A stretch of DNA of 64,000 nucleotides from Leptolinea tardivitalis (GTDB lineage: Bacteria > Chloroflexota > Anaerolineae > Anaerolineales > Anaerolineaceae), in assembly GCF_001050275.1 (NCBI RefSeq), contig NZ_BBYA01000010.1:62001-126000 (forward strand), given 5' to 3'. The position numbers and the translations under genes were made by a program. Under the pieces are notes generated by a model. The model was not told the DNA's origin, did no database searches, and saw only the letters and a list, made by a program, of their open reading frames with translations. Shown here in pieces: positions 53,084 to 61,350 of this stretch. Numbering within the stretch: the stretch's first letter is position 1; each line of letters opens with the position of its first letter.

Positions 53084-53273
53084 TTCTCAACGGCAGGCAT
53101 ATTAACAAATTCGCCGAAAATCAAACCGCCGATAGTGGTGATTCGATTTTTCCGTAGTTCGTAAATTTCTACCAGACAATGCAGATTGACTATACTGTTA
53201 TAAGTAAGTTACTGTTCAGCAGTTCCAATTTATCATCCAAGTACCGCTCACAATCAATATCAGGGAGGATTTT

Positions 53274-53440
53274 ATGGAACGTTACTTGCCCATGTATGAT
53301 CTGTCTGGTTTTTTGTCCTGTTAACCTGCAATCCGGGCGCCTTATTCGCCATAGCCACGCCAACGTTTACCGCCACAGTGGTGCCTTCGTCCACCCCAAC
53401 AAATACCGCGACGCCTGCTCCCACTTCCATCATTTTGTAA
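53274..53440 (+). pseudogene. Frameshifted small lipoprotein gene
   Basis: AGGGAGGATTTT precedes ATG at 53274. The frame runs 16 codons and stops. Adding one T in the six-T run at about 53309-53314 restores a reading frame: GFFVLLTC (lipobox), then NPGALFA and the Thr/Pro-rich ATPTFTATVVPSSTPTN, ending at TAA 53440. This is the usual head of a Chloroflexota lipoprotein, cut short. Either a pseudogene, a phase-variable run, or an assembly error. Confidence 0.5.
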
Positions 53441-53581
53441 TAAGGACAACAAATATTTCTGGTTTATAACTCTTACACCTTTTGACGGTGTTTTAAAACG
53501 GGCAAACACATTGGTGAACACAATCACCCTTGTAATTTGAAGCTCCCCCATCCACCTTGTTCGATAAACATATGCTCATAT

Positions 53582-54145
53582 TCATCCTTGACCGTATGTC
53601 CCATGAATCCCCAACAGCACGGTATCCAGAGCCATCTCCAACCCCCTGACTGCCCCTTCCGGGTTTTTGATCGCCTTACCTAACTGCATCGTGCAATAGC
53701 CGTGCAGGAACCCCGTCAGCAAAGGGAGGATTTCCCCTGTATCAGGGTTCTTCAGGCGGCAGGAGAGAATGAGTTTCACCAGCAGGGATTTGTACTGCTC
53801 AAAAATCTCGGCCGTCTCAGCGCTGCCGTGCCAGAGCGCCCACTGAATGGTCTCATACACACCCGGGTGGGCAATCATGTATTCCAGATATGCCACACTC
53901 ACCGCTTTGATTGCTGCATCACCTGATCGACCGACGGCTGCCTGCAGCATGCGCGCATTCATCTCCCGCATGCCCCTGTGAGCCATCTCACGAAGTAGGC
54001 CGTCAAGATTGTCGATATGGTTGTATAAAGACGGCGTACGGATGGCTAATTTTTCTGCCACAGCTCTCAACGAGACTCCGCCAAGTCCGTCTTTATCGGC
54101 AATGTCCGCCGCCGTCTGAATGACCGTCTCTTTTGTCAGGCGCAT
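53582..54145 (-). CDS. TetR-family regulator
   Basis: 187 residues. Helix-turn-helix at residues about 20-45 (GGVSLRAVAEKLAIRTPSLYNHI), C-terminal domain with QWALWHGSAE, the WHG ligand-domain signature. Starts at ATG 54145 with GGAAGGG six bases upstream; an ATG 15 bases further upstream has no ribosome site. Divergent from an alpha/beta hydrolase gene whose promoter carries an inverted repeat, so it probably represses that gene and itself. Confidence 0.88.
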   Translation of the reverse strand: MRLTKETVIQTAADIADKDGLGGVSLRAVAEKLAIRTPSLYNHIDNLDGLLREMAHRGMREMNARMLQAAVGRSGDAAIKAVSVAYLEYMIAHPGVYETIQWALWHGSAETAEIFEQYKSLLVKLILSCRLKNPDTGEILPLLTGFLHGYCTMQLGKAIKNPEGAVRGLEMALDTVLLGIHGTYGQG

Positions 54146-54238
54146 GGTTTTCCCTTCCATCCACTATCGCGATCTTCCACCCGATTACCGGGCTGGTTTA
54201 TTCTACTCAAAAAAATGTATCTGTTTCTATGTCATTGA

Positions 54239-54267
54239 TTGACAATACAGACCTCTCAATTTACAAT
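54239..54267 (+). promoter_or_regulatory. Sigma-70-type promoter of the hydrolase gene
   Basis: TTGACA (perfect), 17-base spacer, TACAAT (five of six). The expected start of transcription is near 54274. Confidence 0.8.
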
Positions 54268-54294
54268 ACTAATCTTATTAGTTATAATACTAAT
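54268..54294. promoter_or_regulatory. Probable TetR operator
   Basis: ACTAATCTTATTAGT is an inverted repeat with six-base arms and a three-base centre. A further ACTAAT occurs 21 bases after the first (54289-54294), about two helical turns. It directly follows the -10 box and covers the expected transcription start, ideal for repression by the divergent TetR protein. Confidence 0.65.
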
Positions 54295-54321
54295 ATAATT
54301 ATTTTATCACAGGAGCATGGC

Positions 54322-55041
54322 ATGAAAAAGGAAGTAATCCAAATAGGCGGGATTCCGTCCATTCTATGGGGGGATAAATCAAACAGGCTGTATGTGTATG
54401 TTCACGGTCAGGGAGGCTGCAAGGAAGAGGCGCAGTCCTTTGCCGAAGCCGCCGGTCGTTATGGCTGGCAGGTGTTGAGTTTTGATCTGCCCGGTCACGG
54501 GGAACGCAAAGAAGACATCCCATCGTTTGATCCGTGGCATGCCGTTCCCGAATTGAAACAGGTCATGGATTGGTCGAAATCTTCCCATGATCACATCGCC
54601 CTTTTTGCCAATAGCATTGGAGCCTGGTTCAGTCTGTTGAGTTATGCCGGTGAGCCGTTCTGCCAGTGCCTGTTCGTCTCCCCGATTCTCGATATGCACC
54701 GCCTGATCCACAACATGATGCAATGGGCAGGTGTGACGGAAGAACGGTTGGAAAAGGAGAAGACCATTCCAACCGATTTCGGGCAGACTCTGTCATGGGA
54801 GTATCTGACCTATGTGCGCGCGCATCCCGTTGATACATGGCCTGCTCCAACCCGCATTTTGTATGCCGATCAGGACCATCTGACCGACCGTCAGACGGTG
54901 GATTCCTTTGTGAGTAGATTCGGATGCGACCTTACTGTAATGGAAGGCGGCGAACACTGGTTCCACACGCCGGAACAATTGAATATACTGAACACATGGA
55001 TGATACAGTCTCTCAATCAATTGGATGGCAGCCGGAGTTGA
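54322..55041 (+). CDS. Alpha/beta hydrolase
   Basis: 239 residues. Canonical fold: VYVHGQGGCKEEA (oxyanion region), LSFDLPGHGERK, nucleophile Ser in ALFANSIGAWFSLLSY (GxSxG-like N-S-I-G), ILYADQDHLTDRQ (Asp) and GGEHWFHTPEQ (His). AGGAG and a six-base gap precede ATG at 54322. The substrate may be an ester that also binds the divergent TetR regulator. Confidence 0.85.
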   Translation: MKKEVIQIGGIPSILWGDKSNRLYVYVHGQGGCKEEAQSFAEAAGRYGWQVLSFDLPGHGERKEDIPSFDPWHAVPELKQVMDWSKSSHDHIALFANSIGAWFSLLSYAGEPFCQCLFVSPILDMHRLIHNMMQWAGVTEERLEKEKTIPTDFGQTLSWEYLTYVRAHPVDTWPAPTRILYADQDHLTDRQTVDSFVSRFGCDLTVMEGGEHWFHTPEQLNILNTWMIQSLNQLDGSRS

Positions 55042-55055
55042 GCGTATCGCAGAGA

Positions 55056-55450
55056 TTACAGACCCATCTGTGAAAACACCATCCACACTTTGATCAATAA
55101 AGCGGCATGAATGAGCAGGCTGGCACCTGGTCCGATCCCGAAAAATGGGTGGTGATCCAATCCCAGCATGAGGACGGATAGCCCGGCACCTGCCAGAGCC
55201 AGTCTGCGCCACCAACCTGCCGGAACAATGATCCCCAGAACGGACAGTCCGGCGGCGACCAATGTCCGTACCTGTGGATGGATTTCCACTCTCGTTGGGA
55301 AAAATAACCAGGATTGTCCCAGGTTAACCGGCCCCCAGGTCAGCCAGCCGGGTTGGCCGGGCCGGTCGTAGGTTTGAAACTCGTGGAAGATTGCGACGCC
55401 ACGATCAACCCGTGCCGTATCAATAGAATTTCAAAGGAAATTTCCATCAT
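55056..55450 (-). pseudogene. Frameshifted small membrane protein gene
   Basis: GGGAGG with a five-base gap leads to ATG-ATG at 55450/55447 on the minus strand. That frame (MEISFEILLIRHGLIVASQ...) runs only about 40 codons. In the next frame the same DNA continues without stop as FHEFQTYDRPGQPGWLTWGP...FFPTRVEIHPQVRTLVAAGL and ends at 55056 after two or three helices. No standard start exists in that second frame before GTG at 55289. One frameshift therefore splits a gene of about 130 codons; alternatively a 77-residue membrane protein starts at 55289. Confidence 0.5.
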
Positions 55451-55702
55451 AATTTCCTCCCATCGATAATTTCACCAGAATCACATGACATCATCGTACG
55501 GCTCATTGTGAATTTTCAGATGGGAAAAGATATGATCAGAATGGTACGTATCTGTTTGTTCGAGAATCATCCAAAAGAATTTTAGTATCGTACAGATTAA
55601 TGATTCAATTCTAGTGGATGTTGTGAACCTGTAAATATCCATTAGAGACAATTCAGTGAATAAAAATTGTCAAATAAATCTGTTTAAAACTCAAATCCAA
55701 AA

Positions 55703-55735
55703 TTTCAATTTCAACTATAATAGTTGAAATTGAAA
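55703..55735. promoter_or_regulatory. 33-bp perfect palindrome over the satD -10 box
   Basis: Arms of 15 bases (TTTCAATTTCAACTA and its complement) around TAA. Each arm contains TTTCAA twice, giving four half-sites. TATAAT at the centre could be the -10 box; the ATG lies 22 bases after the palindrome. It is a likely operator for SatD or another regulator. Confidence 0.7.
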
Positions 55736-55757
55736 AATTAAACCAATCTGGTTGAAT

Positions 55758-56381
55758 ATGAACTATCTGGTGTTGATCGGCGATATCGTATCATCAAAAA
55801 AGATTTTACAGCGAGAACAGACTCAGGAAAAATTGAATTCTGTTCTATTAAAACTATCGAAAACAAATACAAACATCGAGTCGCCTTACACGATTACGCT
55901 GGGGGATGAATTTCAGGCTGTATTTTCACAAGCAGATAATGTCTTTTTTGAAGCCTTTGAAATACTGGCGGCCGTATATCCAGAAAAAATCCGCTTTTCA
56001 TTTGGTGTCGGTAATATTCTCACCCCGATCAATCATCAGCAGGCATTGGGCATGGATGGACCGGCCTTTTACTACGCCCGCCAAGGAATGGAATATTTGA
56101 AAAGGTCCGATGAACTATTTTCCATGGAAGGTCTCGAGACTCCCTGCACCGGATTGGTCAAGGAAAGCCTGTGTTTGTTTTCATATACGAGTAGGAATTG
56201 GAATCTTAACCGGATCCGCACATTTGTATCACTATGTCAGAACAACGACGTTCAGAAAATTGCCGGTGAGCTTCAGGTTTCAGACAAAGCAATTTATAAA
56301 ACCATTGCAGCAGGAAATTTACATAACAACTGCAGACTAGTCACTGAGATCATCCGCATTGTCAACGAGAACCTGAAATGA
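55758..56381 (+). CDS. satD: SatD family protein
   Basis: 207 residues. MNYLVLIGDIVSSKKILQREQTQ, then PYTITLGDEFQAVFSQAD and FSFGVGNILTPI are the SatD family blocks. The C-terminal 60 residues hold a helix-turn-helix (FVSLCQNNDVQKIAGELQVSDKAIYK). SatD takes its name from a streptococcal acid-tolerance locus; biochemical role unknown. ATG at 55758 is used rather than a TTG six bases upstream. The end overlaps the next gene as ATGA. The palindrome in front suggests autoregulation. Confidence 0.85.
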   Translation: MNYLVLIGDIVSSKKILQREQTQEKLNSVLLKLSKTNTNIESPYTITLGDEFQAVFSQADNVFFEAFEILAAVYPEKIRFSFGVGNILTPINHQQALGMDGPAFYYARQGMEYLKRSDELFSMEGLETPCTGLVKESLCLFSYTSRNWNLNRIRTFVSLCQNNDVQKIAGELQVSDKAIYKTIAAGNLHNNCRLVTEIIRIVNENLK

Positions 56382-57139
56382 CCCTCTCGTTTCTCTTCAT
56401 GATGAATATCACTATGAGCTCACGGCTGATATTCCTGTGTAGTGATGACCGGTTATCCAGGAATCATTGGATAGTGATGATTCTTATTCAACTTCTGGGA
56501 CTTACACTTTTCGAACCTGGCATTTCTCTCTGGTTGCTGCTTGTTTTTATCTGCGTTCTTAATGCGATATTGTTTTTTTTTGATGTGCGTCTCAAACAAT
56601 CCGATTTATTCAGGTTTATATTCTTAATACTTTATGCCGTTTTATTCAGTATTTTCTTCTCACCCAGAATAAGTTTGAATTTCAACACACAATTCTTGGA
56701 TCAAATCAGGGACTGGATGAAGTATTCATCCATTTTTTCGGTCGTTCCCAAATTTGGTATTTACAAATTATCCCTGATCCTTTTTGGATTACTGTTGGTA
56801 TCGAACGAAGTCAATTTGCTTATTCGTTCCTGCTTTCACACATTCGGTTTGATATCCACAAAGACATCTCCAAGAGAGACAAAATACTTGCTTAAGCCAG
56901 TAGACACAAAAGAGCTTAATGCCGGTAGAGTTATTGGAATACTGGAAAGGATCATTATGTACTCCATGATCCTGGGTGGATCTGCCGGTTCAATTGGATT
57001 TGTTTTGGCAGCAAAAGCCTTTACCAGGTTCAGGGAGTTGGATGAAAGGGCATTCGCCGAATATATACTTGTGGGAACGCTGCTTTCAACATTTTTCGCA
57101 GTAATGGTTGCATATTTTGTTCAGGTATTCCTTCAATAG
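56378..57139 (+). CDS. Membrane protein with DUF3307-like C-terminus
   Basis: 253 residues, six to seven helices. The C-terminal block NAGRVIGILERIIMYSMILGG, GFVLAAKAFTRFRELDERAFAEYILVGTLLS is what I know from DUF3307 proteins, which often pair with SatD. The N-terminal half diverges. Overlaps satD (ATGA), so translation is coupled. Function unknown; a membrane effector under SatD control is a fair guess. Confidence 0.7.
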   Translation: MTLSFLFMMNITMSSRLIFLCSDDRLSRNHWIVMILIQLLGLTLFEPGISLWLLLVFICVLNAILFFFDVRLKQSDLFRFIFLILYAVLFSIFFSPRISLNFNTQFLDQIRDWMKYSSIFSVVPKFGIYKLSLILFGLLLVSNEVNLLIRSCFHTFGLISTKTSPRETKYLLKPVDTKELNAGRVIGILERIIMYSMILGGSAGSIGFVLAAKAFTRFRELDERAFAEYILVGTLLSTFFAVMVAYFVQVFLQ

Positions 57140-57427
57140 AAGAAATACATCACAATTTTTTGTACGAATCCTTTTTCCTGACATCAGCAGATAAAAAGTG
57201 TTCGATCAGCCTGTGGACTAATACCTTTTGTACGGATAACCAATACATTGTTTGAGTTAAGAATGATTCAAAAAGAGTAATGGATTCAAACGTACACCTA
57301 TCTGGTAAATAGATTGGTTGAAGTGTGGAATAGCCAGAGAGTTGTTTATAATGGTTCGAGTTTTCCTTAAAAGATGCAGGTAATCTTCCCTGAAATTTTC
57401 TCTATGTCAAAGAGGAATGAATAAATA
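57140..57427. other. Gap before the ModF-like gene
   Basis: 288 AT-rich bases. I see no gene, hairpin or clear repeat; the promoter of the downstream ABC gene must lie here. Confidence 0.5.
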
Positions 57428-59026
57428 ATGGTACTCACTTACAATCACCAAACCCCGCCAATTCCTCTGTTGGATGTGCAGGATATTACCATTCGGGTAA
57501 AGAATCGCCTGTGCTTTGCCGGAACGAACTGGTGTCTTCATGAAGGCGAACAATGGGCAGTGATCGGTTCAACCGGTTCGGGGAAATCCATCTTCATTAA
57601 AGCGCTGGGCGGGCGCCTTCCGGTGGTACACGGTCAAATTGTGAATTTTTTTGACGGTTCATCCGCTGGCCGCCCTTACCTTCACCAGGGCGAGGTCATC
57701 ACAGTATCAGCCGAAATCCAGCGCGAAGTCTTGCAGCGGTATGCTGTATTCCATCAAGCCCGCTGGCAGAGTACAGAAGGTGATGATGTCCCCACGGTGA
57801 AGGAATTCTTCGCTGGCAACCGCGTAGACGACCGGATCATCAGCAAAACCGACTCGACATCAATGGATGAACAAACAGCATCCGCCCGCAGAGAAGAAGC
57901 CATAGCGCTTTTGGGAATCGGCCATCTGCTAAACCGGAAGGTCACCCACCTGTCAAATGGGGAAGGTCGCAAGGTGCTGCTGGCACGGGCGTTAATGCAA
58001 TCACCGAAGTTATTAATCCTCGATGATCCTTTCAGCGGGTTGGACAGCGACTCACGCAAAATGCTCATCAACAGTCTGACTGTCCTTCTGGAGCACAGAC
58101 AGCAGCGGCTTCTGCTGGTCACCTCCCGCGAAGAAGAAATCCCCGACGGCATCACTCATGTCCTGGGAATCGCAGATCATCACATCGTAGTGCAGGGCGA
58201 AAAATCTGCCGTGTGTGCCTCCCCATTTGCCCAGGGTGTGTTCAAAACCAATTCCGTAACAGAAATAAAAGACATTCATCTGCCCGAAACGGATTGGTCT
58301 ACCTGCCCGCCCGGGACGCCGCTGGTAGAATTCCAGAATGCCTGTGTGTCTTACCAGGGTGTGAACGTTTTACAGGATATCACCTGGACGATGAAACAGG
58401 GGGAACACTGGGCTATTCGGGGACCGAACGGAGCAGGCAAATCAACTCTATTGAGCCTGATCCTGGCTGATAATCCGCAGGTGTATGCCAATGACGTCAA
58501 GATATTCGGTCAGCAGCGCGGCACCGGTGAAAGCATCTGGGAGATCAAACAGCACATCGGATGGGTTGCGCCGGAAATCCACATGTATTACCCGCGCCGG
58601 GCAGACTGCCTGATGGTGGTCTGCTCCGGATTCTTTGATTCTGTGGGTCTGTATCAGACAGTGACCCCGGAACAATCGCAGATCGCGGAAAAATGGATGC
58701 AGGTATTAGGGATCGACGGGTTGTCCGACAGGTCCTTTCAGGAAGTCTCTCTTGGCGAACAGCGGCTCGTCTTATTGGCGCGGGCACTGGTAAAACAACC
58801 CCGGCTGTTGATCCTTGATGAACCCTGCCAGGGATTAGACAGTCTGAACCGGTCGCGCATTCTTCAGGTGTTGGATGCCCTGTGCCGGCAGACCCCGGTC
58901 AGCCTGTTATATGTCACCCACCATAATGATGAGCTGCCGCAATCCATTACTCACGTGCTTCACCTGGAAAAGGGACGGATGAAGATTGTGAAAGAAGAAA
59001 AGAAGGCTGGGGAGTGTAATACATAA
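57428..59026 (+). CDS. ModF/PhrA-like double ABC ATPase
   Basis: 532 residues with two ABC domains and no membrane part. First: Walker A GSTGSGKSIF (about 48-57), signature LSNGEGRKVLLARAL, LLILDDPFSGLD. Second: GPNGAGKSTLLSLI (about 333-346), VSLGEQRLVLLARALV and LLILDEPCQGLD. ModF proteins occur next to molybdate uptake genes, and their task is poorly known (a link to photorepair was proposed). Here no mod or phr gene is adjacent. The first signature has Asn-Gly-Glu-Gly in place of SGG-Q, typical of this group. Confidence 0.85.
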   Translation: MVLTYNHQTPPIPLLDVQDITIRVKNRLCFAGTNWCLHEGEQWAVIGSTGSGKSIFIKALGGRLPVVHGQIVNFFDGSSAGRPYLHQGEVITVSAEIQREVLQRYAVFHQARWQSTEGDDVPTVKEFFAGNRVDDRIISKTDSTSMDEQTASARREEAIALLGIGHLLNRKVTHLSNGEGRKVLLARALMQSPKLLILDDPFSGLDSDSRKMLINSLTVLLEHRQQRLLLVTSREEEIPDGITHVLGIADHHIVVQGEKSAVCASPFAQGVFKTNSVTEIKDIHLPETDWSTCPPGTPLVEFQNACVSYQGVNVLQDITWTMKQGEHWAIRGPNGAGKSTLLSLILADNPQVYANDVKIFGQQRGTGESIWEIKQHIGWVAPEIHMYYPRRADCLMVVCSGFFDSVGLYQTVTPEQSQIAEKWMQVLGIDGLSDRSFQEVSLGEQRLVLLARALVKQPRLLILDEPCQGLDSLNRSRILQVLDALCRQTPVSLLYVTHHNDELPQSITHVLHLEKGRMKIVKEEKKAGECNT

Positions 59027-59075
59027 TTGTTATTTTTAATGATATTTTATATAAATGAGATGCGTTGCAATACAA

Positions 59076-59363
59076 ATGATGATTTGAAGCACCGAAAACG
59101 ATAAAAACACCACAATTTCCGCCCGTGTAAAACCTGAATTAAAAGCATCTGTAGAAAAGATTTTTGATGAATTGGGGCTGACGTCATCCGAAGCCATTAT
59201 ACTGTTCTTGAAGCAGGTAGAACTTCACCTCGGTCTACTGTTCAGTATTCGTCTGCCAGGATACAACACTCATACCATGCATGTCATCCGAGAAGCTTCG
59301 AATGATGATGACCTGCAAATATTTGATAATGCAGATGAGTTTTTCAAGGACCTTGAAATTTAG
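59076..59363 (+). pseudogene. RelB/DinJ-family antitoxin, broken by an early stop
   Basis: ATG-ATG-ATT is followed in frame by TGA, then continues open: NTTISARVKPELKASVEKIF, DELGLTSSEAIILFLKQVE, and the DinJ-type end IFDNADEFFKDLEI. No other standard start lies between the stop and the conserved region. No toxin gene is found on either side; a transposase fragment begins about 35 bases downstream. Thus a decayed, toxin-less antitoxin gene. Confidence 0.7.
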
Positions 59364-59396
59364 CTATAAAAAATCGATCTTTGCGGAAAAGTCCAT

Positions 59397-60066
59397 GAAA
59401 CCACGATCTTTCAGAGCCTGTAAGATGGCTTTCCAGTGTGTTTCATGCTCGCTCAGGGAACCGATACCCCCAACACCTGACGTTCACCCCATGGGGTAAT
59501 CCCTGTGGCCACCAGAACCGCGGCATCCCGGATTTGACTGTTTTCCCGTACTTTTTCATATCGGGCGTCCAGATACAGGTAGGTAATTTCTCCCAACGGC
59601 CTTTCCCGCCATTCCTGCAGCACTGTATCCAGTTGCGCGGTTGCGCGGTCGCCCGGCGGACCTGCTCTGCTGAAATCTCAATCCCGCTTAATTGCTCCGT
59701 GATCTCTTTCACCTTGCGGGTTGATACTCCCATGATGTACATTTCAGCCAGCGTCATGGTCAAGGCTCTTTCGCTTCTCAGCCCTTTTTCCAACGCCGAC
59801 GGATAGAAGCCTCCTTCCCGGACTTGCGGTATCGCAAAGGTTATCTCGCCCACTCGGGTTTTTACCGTTTTGGGCTTGTAACCATTCGCGTATCCTGTCC
59901 GTTCTCCGGTTCGTTCGTACTCTTCCGCCTGAAGGTATCGGGTGCGCTCTTCCAGCATGGCAGTGTTGATCATCACTTTGATCATTTCTGGCAATGCCCC
60001 CAATCCTTGCTGCATCAATGTTTCTGTTACATCCTCTGGAAGGTTATAATGATTTTGGTGAGTCAT
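59397..60066 (-). pseudogene. IS256-family transposase fragment, twice frameshifted
   Basis: N-terminal half of an IS256-type transposase: MTHQNHYNLPEDVTETLMQQ, VKTRVGEITFAIPQVREGG, MTLAEMYIMGVSTRKVKEIT. After ATAQ the frame breaks because TTGCGCGG is duplicated in tandem (59633-59648); beyond it LDTVLQEWRERPLGEITYLY continues in another frame. A second break, one base missing near 59456, precedes SLSEHETHWKAILQALKDRG. Homology stops there, so the catalytic C-terminus and the far end of the element are lost. AAAGGAG precedes the ATG. Confidence 0.85.
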
Positions 60067-60289
60067 CGAGTTCTCCTTTTTTGGTCTTTAGCAACCTTTA
60101 GGATACTTCTGACTCACCTCTTTTGTTAAGGTTCTTTAATTTACAGAAAATATGTTACACCAACACTGTTTTGTCAAATAGTTGTACGAATATATCAGCG
60201 TAAATATATATCTACGCCATTCCAATTAAGTAAAACCAACTGATCTATAAATCAAAAAGCTGGTTTACAAATGGTATAAACCGAATAGA

Positions 60290-60784
60290 TTAGAGTCGCA
60301 ATGTTGCCAGTTGACTTTCCATGCGGTGGTTCAACACCTGTCGCAGGTGATCCTTTTCTTCGCGAAGTACAGCCTTAAATTCATCCGGCTGCAGTTTGGG
60401 GTACAGGCTGATCAGTTCCTGAACAAAGAGGACAGAATCCCGTTCAATGCGCTCCGCCAGGTCAAACAAATCGTCTTTATTGGTGATTTTTTTCGCCTCA
60501 TCCATTAAATGGACCGTATCTTTCAACATGTTTCGTTCAATCAACAATTTTAAGTATTGTTCATGTTCTTCAGAGATTTCAACAGTCAATTCCGGGGTGC
60601 CTTCCAGTTTCTTCAGGAGCTGACTGTACATGTCATGGTGCCGGTCTTCATCCAGAGCAAGATGTTCAAGAAATTTGCCGCCTATCTTACTATCTGCGGC
60701 CAGACGCCTGTACAATGAGGCTACCGCCTTTTCGTTGGAAATCATCATCTTAATCAGGTCAGCGCCATCCCAATGTTTTCTCAT
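60290..60784 (-). CDS. Ferritin-like di-iron protein (rubrerythrin-type)
   Basis: 164 residues, four-helix bundle. Metal ligands in ferritin-like order: Glu18 (ISNEKAVASLYRRL), Glu46-x-x-His49 (LDEDRHHDM), Glu in AERIERDS, and Glu-x-x-His in LREEKDHLRQ. No rubredoxin domain. Family members handle peroxide or iron. GGAGG lies seven bases before the ATG. It stands alone. Confidence 0.8.
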   Translation of the reverse strand: MRKHWDGADLIKMMISNEKAVASLYRRLAADSKIGGKFLEHLALDEDRHHDMYSQLLKKLEGTPELTVEISEEHEQYLKLLIERNMLKDTVHLMDEAKKITNKDDLFDLAERIERDSVLFVQELISLYPKLQPDEFKAVLREEKDHLRQVLNHRMESQLATLRL

Positions 60785-61350
60785 GATATACCTCCAGTCA
60801 ATACCCTTGCCAGAATGCAGTGCTAGCCGGGTTTCTCAGGTATATTTTCACTATACAGAATCTGGAATAGGAGTCAAGAACCGACAGGGACAAATGACCT
60901 GGGAATATGGATAGAAACCTCAAAACAAAAGGGGGCTTTATCCATCGGGAATCTTGTTGTTGTTTTCCGCAATTTTTCGGGAAACAACACCAGTTATGCT
61001 TTCTGGAGAAGAATAAGCAACAGAAAATTTTCAGCCAAAGATATTGCCTTAAATATGAAAAATGGAAAATAGAGTGTGAAAACAAGACTAATCCAGCGAA
61101 AATACTGAGTAAATAGGAGTGTTTTTAGGAAATTATCGTCTTTTTGATGGCCAGCAAATATGATTTCCAGGTGAAATCATATAATTTTTTCAGAGCCAGT
61201 AAGAAATTGGATAGATTATACTCATCAATTCCTAATTCTAAATTCTTTTTGTTTTTCCTATATTTTGAAGGTGATTGAGGAAAATCAAAAGTTCGGGTAT
61301 CGTTTCTTGTATAAAAGGATTCTCTATCAGGTCATTCCAATTAAATTCCC
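60785..61350. other. AT-rich gap without a supported gene
   Basis: 566 bases. Short frames exist, but none has a ribosome site or a recognisable product. I see no hairpin of note and no repeat. Confidence 0.6.

Noticed and set aside
60200-60219. GCGTA...TACGC near-palindrome after the transposase relic
   Set aside because: Short arms in AT-rich sequence; not convincing as an IS end or operator.
60907-61116. 69-codon frame MDRNLKTKGG...
   Set aside because: Lys/Cys/Gln-rich AT-derived sequence without ribosome site or domain.
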